From NCBI RefSeq assembly GCF_018919385.1, contig NZ_JAHLMF010000011.1, positions 62,001 to 126,000 of the forward strand: 64,000 bases of DNA, in the 5' to 3' direction. The position numbers were made by a program, and so were the translations under genes. Positions 59,351 through 64,000 of the stretch are shown here, one piece after another (the first letter of the stretch is position 1; each line of letters opens with the position of its first letter). The notes under the pieces are model-generated. The model did not search any database. It was not told the DNA's origin and was given only the letters and a program-made list of their open reading frames with translations. Origin of the DNA: Geomonas diazotrophica (GTDB lineage: Bacteria > Desulfobacterota > Desulfuromonadia > Geobacterales > Geobacteraceae).

Positions 59351-60804
59351 GTTATACCGCCGATGCAAAGGTACTTCACTTCCAGGAACTCATCGATGCC
59401 GTACTTGGAACCTTCCCGGCCGACGCCGGACTCCTTCATGCCGCCAAAGGGAGCAACCGCGGTGGAGATGAGGCCGGTGTTGATGCCGACGATGCCGTAC
59501 TCCACCGCTTCGGCCACCCTCCAGACCCGCGCCATGTCGCGGCTGTAGAAGTAGGCGGCCAGGCCGAACTCCGTGGCGTTCGCCAGTTGGATCGCCTCCT
59601 CCTCGGTATGGAACCGAAACAGCGGTGCCACAGGACCGAAGGTCTCTTCCCTGGCGAGCAGCATGTCGGGCGTCACGCCGGTGAGCACGGTCGGCTCGAA
59701 GAAGGAACCTCCCAGCGCATGCCGCTTGCCGCCGATAACGACCCGCGCCCCCTTGGCAACGGCGTCAGCGATGTGCTCCTCGACTTTCTCCACCGCAGCC
59801 ATGTCGATGAGCGGCCCCTGCTGGGTCTCACCCTTCAGCCCGTCCCCCACCTTCAACCCGGCGACGGCCTGCGTAAGCCTTTCGGCGAAGCGGTCATGGA
59901 TGCCGTCCTGCACCAGGAACCGGTTCGAGCAGACACAGGTCTGACCGGCGTTGCGATACTTGGAAATGACCGCACCCTCGACGGCGGCATCCAGGTCGGC
60001 GTCGTCGAAGACGATGAAGGGTGCGTTGCCGCCGAGTTCAAGAGACACCTTCTTGACCGTCCCCGCGCACTGCGCCATCAGCTTCTTGCCGACGTCGGTG
60101 GAGCCGGTAAAGGTGAGTTTGCGGACCAGCGGGTTGGCGGTCATCTCCCCGCCGATGCTGGCAGCGGAGCCGGTGATCACCGAGAACACCCCCGCCGGCA
60201 CTTCCGCTCGCCGCGCCAACTCGGCCAGGGCCAGCGCCGAATATGGGGTCGCGGTGGCAGGCTTCACCACCATGGTACAGCCTGCGGCAAGCGCGGGTGC
60301 AGCCTTCCTGGTGATCATTGCGGAGGGGAAATTCCAGGGGGTGATGGCGACGCAGACACCAACCGGCTCCTTGAGGACCACGATGCGCTTGTCATTTTGA
60401 TGCGAAGGGATGACATCACCGTAGATCCTCTTCCCCTCCTCGGCGAACCATTCCAGGAACGAGGCGGCATACACCGTCTCGCCGCGGGCCTCGGCAAGCG
60501 GCTTTCCCTGCTCCGCGGTCATCAGCACGGCGAGGTCGTCCTGATGCTCCAGAAGCAGTTCGGACCACCGCCTTACGATCACAGAGCGTTCCTGGGCAGT
60601 CCTGGCGCGCCAGGCCGGCAACGCGGCATGGGCCGCCTCGATGGCGCGGCGGGTCTCGGCGCCTCCCATCTTGGGAACGGTGCCCAGCTTTTCTCCGGTG
60701 GCCGGGTTGATGACGTCGACGGTATCGCCGCTATCGGCCCCGCCCCAGGCGCCGTTGATAAAGCAAAGCTGCTGGAAAAGACTTTTGTCCTTGAGAATCA
60801 GCAT
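59347..60804 (-). CDS. NAD(P)-dependent succinate-semialdehyde dehydrogenase-like aldehyde dehydrogenase
   Basis: The 485-residue enzyme oxidises an aldehyde to the acid. Motifs are AITPWNFPSAMITRKAAPALAAG, FTGSTDVGKKLMAQ, the Glu in SLELGGNAPFIVFDDADLDAAVEGA and the catalytic Cys in NAGQTCVCSNRFLVQ, then EETFGPVAPLFRF. The NAGQTCVCSNR stretch and overall length fit the GabD subgroup, so succinate semialdehyde is the best guess, which could feed the TCA cycle. Other aldehydes are possible. It starts with a good GGAGGAG site and has its own promoter. Confidence 0.9.
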   Translation of the reverse strand: MLILKDKSLFQQLCFINGAWGGADSGDTVDVINPATGEKLGTVPKMGGAETRRAIEAAHAALPAWRARTAQERSVIVRRWSELLLEHQDDLAVLMTAEQGKPLAEARGETVYAASFLEWFAEEGKRIYGDVIPSHQNDKRIVVLKEPVGVCVAITPWNFPSAMITRKAAPALAAGCTMVVKPATATPYSALALAELARRAEVPAGVFSVITGSAASIGGEMTANPLVRKLTFTGSTDVGKKLMAQCAGTVKKVSLELGGNAPFIVFDDADLDAAVEGAVISKYRNAGQTCVCSNRFLVQDGIHDRFAERLTQAVAGLKVGDGLKGETQQGPLIDMAAVEKVEEHIADAVAKGARVVIGGKRHALGGSFFEPTVLTGVTPDMLLAREETFGPVAPLFRFHTEEEAIQLANATEFGLAAYFYSRDMARVWRVAEAVEYGIVGINTGLISTAVAPFGGMKESGVGREGSKYGIDEFLEVKYLCIGGIT

Positions 60805-60847
60805 CTGCTCCTCCCGTCAAAAGTTATCCAATCCGCGGCAGACGTTG

Positions 60848-60876
60848 TGTATACCCCATAGCCACCTCTGCAGCAA
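60848..60876 (-). promoter_or_regulatory. Promoter of the aldehyde dehydrogenase gene
   Basis: On the minus strand TTGCTG (60876-60871) and TATACA (60853-60848) are separated by 17 bases. The -10 lies in GGTATACAC, sharing GTATACA with the acnB promoter. Confidence 0.65.
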
Positions 60877-60996
60877 CAGAAACCTGCCCACCCTCCCCCT
60901 CCGCGCCCCGGGAGGGAACTACCTATGACAATGCCCCCCCGACTGTACGTCGAGGAGGGCACCTCGCCGCTCACAGTGGCCATCATGGTACAGCGC

Positions 60997-62334
60997 TCAA
61001 GGCACCTGCAGCCCGGTCCGCACCAGGTAGTTGACGGCATAGATGTAGTCGTCTACGTAATCGCGGCGGCCGTCTTTGTTGAGATCGAAGCGCGGGCGGG
61101 ACGGCGTTCCCCGATCCTTCAGGAAACGCTCGAAATCTGCCTCCTTCACCGGCCGCGTCATCCCGGACACCAATGACGCCCTCGGGGCCACCGCCAACGG
61201 CATCTGTTGCCGCAGCCCACCGTAGAGCATCGTGATGTCGGCCGTTACCACATCACGCTTCGGCCGGGCTTGAATCTCCCAGCCGGCCTCGGTCCGTCGG
61301 TGCGCGACGTAGGTGCATCCGCTGAAGGTGAAGCTGGGAGTCGCCTCGCCGGTCACCATGCCGATCACCAGCGTCACCGTTGCCTTGCCGTCGGCAAGGG
61401 CGACCGGCGGGAGTTGCCGGAAGGGAACGGGGGCGTCCTGACGAAACAGGGCGATCAGGTTTGCCGGGGTGCGCTCCCCCTGGAAAGCCTTGAAACGGTC
61501 GAGGACGCTGGTGACGGCAACCGGCTGGGTCACCTGGGGCTGCGGCGCGCTGGCCTCGGCTGCCGGAGTCTCCTGCTCTGGAGGAGGCGGGGTCTCTCCC
61601 CGGTCCAGCGGCGCCTCCTCCCCTTCCAGTTGCGCATTTTTGGTGCGCAGCCGCTTCTTCACGGCCGGCGCCCCCTCTTGGGACAAGGGAGCATCGATCC
61701 GCGCGGGCGTCTCTTTGGCCGGCACGTCCGCCTGGCCGGTTGCGGTCTCCTGGCCGGGCATGGTCACGGTCCCCCCGACCGGCAACGGGCGCTGCACCGC
61801 GATCGGGAGCGCGGCACCTCCCGAAGGGGTGCCACTTCTTGCCTCTTCCCCGGGCTGCGCTGCGCCGGTGCCGCCGTCGGCTGCGCCGACCACGGCCGAG
61901 GGGTTGACGATGACGGGCTGCGCCATGGCGACCTTCTTGCCGCCGGCATCGATAAGCGTGCCGGCGACCAGGGTGATGACGCCGGGTGAGCTGCCGGTCC
62001 GGTCGAAGGCGACGCTGGCGATGATGCCGCTGCCGGTGAGCCCGCGCGTGCCGACGATGGCCAACCTGATGGGGTTTCCGGGGTTGGCTGCGCTCATCAT
62101 CCCCTGCACCATATTCCCCATGGTGACCCGCGGGTTGGAGAGCGTGGCGGAATCGTAGCCGATGCTGAGGTCGAGACCTGCGACGCCGTCCATCTGGTCG
62201 CCGCGTAGGAGGAAGACGCCATCGGATCCGGGCGAGGATATGGAAAGGGTGGGCAAGGCAAAGGCGGTAGCCGGCAGGACCAGCAAGAGGAAAAAAAGCA
62301 GCCTATACCAGGGACAGTGACTCTGCCTGATCAT
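60997..62334 (-). CDS. Exported protein with cohesin-like and dockerin-like parts
   Basis: The 445-residue protein has an N-terminal signal peptide (YRLLFFLLLVLPATAFA, about residues 10-27) and a cohesin-type beta domain (about 30-150: LSISSPGSDGVFLLRGDQMDGVAGLDLSIGYDSATLS). A Pro/Ala/Glu-rich linker (about 150-290) and a domain of unknown type (about 290-400, with FSGCTYVAHRRTEAGWEIQ) follow. The C-terminus is FDLNKDGRRDYVDDYIYAVNYLV, an EF-hand loop (D-x-N-x-D-G-x-x-D-x-x-D) as in a dockerin half. Such proteins are probably secreted or surface-bound. Partners are unknown. Confidence 0.8.
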   Translation of the reverse strand: MIRQSHCPWYRLLFFLLLVLPATAFALPTLSISSPGSDGVFLLRGDQMDGVAGLDLSIGYDSATLSNPRVTMGNMVQGMMSAANPGNPIRLAIVGTRGLTGSGIIASVAFDRTGSSPGVITLVAGTLIDAGGKKVAMAQPVIVNPSAVVGAADGGTGAAQPGEEARSGTPSGGAALPIAVQRPLPVGGTVTMPGQETATGQADVPAKETPARIDAPLSQEGAPAVKKRLRTKNAQLEGEEAPLDRGETPPPPEQETPAAEASAPQPQVTQPVAVTSVLDRFKAFQGERTPANLIALFRQDAPVPFRQLPPVALADGKATVTLVIGMVTGEATPSFTFSGCTYVAHRRTEAGWEIQARPKRDVVTADITMLYGGLRQQMPLAVAPRASLVSGMTRPVKEADFERFLKDRGTPSRPRFDLNKDGRRDYVDDYIYAVNYLVRTGLQVP

Positions 62335-62446
62335 GATGACCTCTATGCCTGGGGGGATAAAACAGCAGGAACGGACCGGTTTACTTTACTGACCCCCCCG
62401 GGGGCTGTCAAGCAAGCCCCTCGTGACAAGGTCGACCTGTAAAAGG

Positions 62447-62472
62447 AAAAGGGGTGGCCGCCCGGCCACCCC
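62447..62472 (-). terminator. Intrinsic terminator of ctpA
   Basis: On the minus strand AGGGGTGGCCG pairs with CGGCCACCCCT around GG, followed by TTTCCTTTT. It lies about 40 bases after the ctpA stop. Confidence 0.85.
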
Positions 62473-62507
62473 TCGCCTTTACTGTTCCGCACGAAAACCC
62501 GCCTCCC

Positions 62508-63842
62508 TTAGGAGGGGAGTTTTCCCATGCTCTTCAGGATGTCCCACCCCTTGAGGAGGTCGAGGGCGCGCAGCACCTGCGAGTCGCTCTTGATCATCTC
62601 GTCGGTCTTGTAGGGAGCCGGCTTAGCCTTCTTCTCGTCCTGCTCGTCCTTCTTGTCCCCTTCGAAATGGTTCTCGAGGTCCTTCTCGCGGATGTGCATC
62701 CCTTCGCGCTTCTCGCCTGTCGCGGCGATCTCCACGCGCTCGGCCACGATGTCCGGGGTGATCCCCTTGGCCTGGATGGAGCGGCCGCTCGGGGTGAAGT
62801 AGCGGGCGGTGGTGAGCCTCAGGCCCGAGTTGTCGGAGAGCGGGATGATGGTCTGCACGCTACCCTTGCCAAAGCTCTGGGTGCCCATGATGACCGCGCG
62901 CTTGTGGTCCTGCAGGCAGCCGGCCACGATCTCGGAGGCGGAGGCCGAACCGCTGTTGATCAGCACCACGATGGGGTATTCACCCTGCTTGTGGCTCTTC
63001 CTCGAGGTGAAACGCATCTGGGAGTCCTTCTCGCGCCCCTCGGTGTAAACGATCAGCTTCCCTTCGGGGACGAAGTGCTCGCAGACGCGGACCGCCTGAT
63101 CGAGAAGCCCGCCGGGATCGTTCCTGAGGTCCAGCACCAGCCCCCGGAGCTGCTTCTTGTCGGCCTGCAGGGCCTGCAGCGCCTTCTCCAGGTCGTCATC
63201 GGTCTTCTCCTGGAACTGGGCGATCCGGACGTAACCGTAACCGTCGTCGAGGACCTTGAACTTCACGCTCTTGACCTGGATGATGTCGCGCTCCAGGACG
63301 AAGTCCTTGGTCTTATCGAACCCTTCGCGCATGATGGTCAGGGTGACCTTGGTCCCCTTCACGCCGCGCATCCTCTTCACCGCATCGGTTATGGTGAGGT
63401 CCTTGGTGAACTTGTCGTCGATCTTCAGGATCTGGTCGCCCGCCTTGATGCCCGCACGGAAGGCCGGGGTGTCCTCGATCGGGGAGATGACGGTCAGGAT
63501 CCCTTCCTTGACGGTGATCTCGATGCCGAGGCCGCCGAAGGCGCCCTTGGTGTCGATCTTCATCTCCTTGTAGGTCTCGGGGGGCATGAAGGAGCTGTGC
63601 GGGTCGAGCGAGGTGAGCATGCCGTTGATGGCGCCGTAGACGAGCTTCTTGGTGTCCACTTCCTCGACGTAACTCTTCTTCACTATGGCGAGCACGTCGG
63701 TGAACAGCTCGATGGACTGGTAGTCGCTGCCGCCCCCCTGGGCGGCACATCTGCGTTGCACGCCGAACGCTATGACGAGCGTCAGCAGTGAAACGGTAGT
63801 GACAAACAGGGTTGTCTTCTTGAACTTGCTACCCTTGAACAT
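62508..63842 (-). CDS. Carboxyl-terminal processing protease (S41 family)
   Basis: The 444-residue protease has an N-terminal membrane anchor or signal (TLFVTTVSLLTLVIAFGV), a PDZ domain (GLGIEITVKEGILTVISPIEDTPAFRAGIKAGDQILKIDD) and the S41 catalytic core. The nucleophile Ser is in LINSGSASASEIVAGCLQDH and the Lys in GTQSFGKGSVQTIIPL. The tail is Lys/Glu-rich. It would process or degrade periplasmic proteins, and CtpA-type enzymes also trim murein hydrolases. The partial EnvC-like gene directly upstream fits that link. Confidence 0.95.
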   Translation of the reverse strand: MFKGSKFKKTTLFVTTVSLLTLVIAFGVQRRCAAQGGGSDYQSIELFTDVLAIVKKSYVEEVDTKKLVYGAINGMLTSLDPHSSFMPPETYKEMKIDTKGAFGGLGIEITVKEGILTVISPIEDTPAFRAGIKAGDQILKIDDKFTKDLTITDAVKRMRGVKGTKVTLTIMREGFDKTKDFVLERDIIQVKSVKFKVLDDGYGYVRIAQFQEKTDDDLEKALQALQADKKQLRGLVLDLRNDPGGLLDQAVRVCEHFVPEGKLIVYTEGREKDSQMRFTSRKSHKQGEYPIVVLINSGSASASEIVAGCLQDHKRAVIMGTQSFGKGSVQTIIPLSDNSGLRLTTARYFTPSGRSIQAKGITPDIVAERVEIAATGEKREGMHIREKDLENHFEGDKKDEQDEKKAKPAPYKTDEMIKSDSQVLRALDLLKGWDILKSMGKLPS

Positions 63843-63876
63843 TTTGCCTCCCTGGATTTTTCTTGCGATGCCCTGC

Positions 63877-64000
63877 TTATCTGAACCAGGGGGAAGGATC
63901 TACCGGTTTCCCCTGGTATCTGATCTCGAAATAGAGCATGGGTCCCTTGGTCGAGTCGACATCGCCCACGCTGGCAAGTACGTCGTTTTTGGACACCTTC
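63877..64000 (-). CDS. 3' end of an EnvC-like M23 peptidase gene (partial)
   Basis: The last 40 residues are visible, ending KGPMLYFEIRYQGKPVDPSPWFR, the C-terminus of LytM/M23 domains of the EnvC type, which activate amidases during cell division. It reaches the window edge and lies 34 bases upstream of ctpA in the same direction, so the two are probably an operon (envC-ctpA is common). Confidence 0.8.
   Translation of the reverse strand, partial: KVSKNDVLASVGDVDSTKGPMLYFEIRYQGKPVDPSPWFR

Overview
The window looks like chromosomal core sequence from a Geobacteraceae bacterium of the Geobacter/Geomonas/Citrifermentans type. This rests on GC-rich coding DNA, AcnB, a malic enzyme fused to a phosphotransacetylase-like domain, an EtfBA pair, a SahR-like regulator next to the SAM cycle genes, and formate dehydrogenase and molybdopterin accessory genes. 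I see no phage, insertion sequence, CRISPR array, rRNA or tRNA. Coding density is high. The assignment is by gene content and style, not by a database search.

Layout. 1-2.8 kb: a sulfur-carrier/E1-like pair, moeA, and a very small membrane protein whose reading frame runs through an in-frame TGA followed by a SECIS-like hairpin (candidate selenoprotein). 3-5.6 kb: ahcY and a SahR-like ArsR-methyltransferase regulator with a strong palindrome at its start. 5.9-12.3 kb: flavin oxidoreductase, a two-component system, metK with a clear sigma70 promoter, a lipoprotein, a cyclophilin and an exported peroxiredoxin. 12.3-18.4 kb: Rep/UvrD helicase, ligA and etfBA. 18.5-25.9 kb: small hypotheticals, a diguanylate cyclase, an RluA-like synthase, a MerR regulator, an endonuclease Q-like protein, a DsbC-like protein, a ROK kinase and a HIT protein. 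26-35 kb: maeB, a TonB-like protein, a large acidic TPR protein and a MoxR/DUF58/transglutaminase operon. 35-40.4 kb: queE/queD, a TsaC-like protein, an M29 aminopeptidase, dut and an M16 peptidase. 40.4-50.8 kb: the translation and RNA cluster rimP-nusA-ylxR/L7Ae-infB-rbfA-nrnA-truB-rpsO-pnp, all on the minus strand, entered from a promoter followed by a leader with mutually exclusive hairpins. 51-64 kb: thrC, a nucleotidase-like HAD protein, an orphan Fis-type HTH protein, pepF, acnB, fdhD, an aldehyde dehydrogenase, a cohesin/dockerin-like exported protein, ctpA and the 3' end of an EnvC-like gene.

Themes. SAM cycle genes (ahcY, sahR-like, metK) lie within 7 kb of each other. Molybdenum/tungsten cofactor, candidate selenocysteine and fdhD functions all fit a formate-metabolising anaerobe. 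Two families of short dispersed palindromic repeats occupy several intergenic regions. One forms a MITE-like unit of exactly 104 bp at two places.

The observations most worth a second look are the candidate selenoprotein (2621-2776), the rimP leader attenuator (50692-50776), the 104-bp element family, the palindrome at the SahR-like gene, and the DUF58 gene that seems to lack any ATG/GTG/TTG start at its conserved N-terminus.
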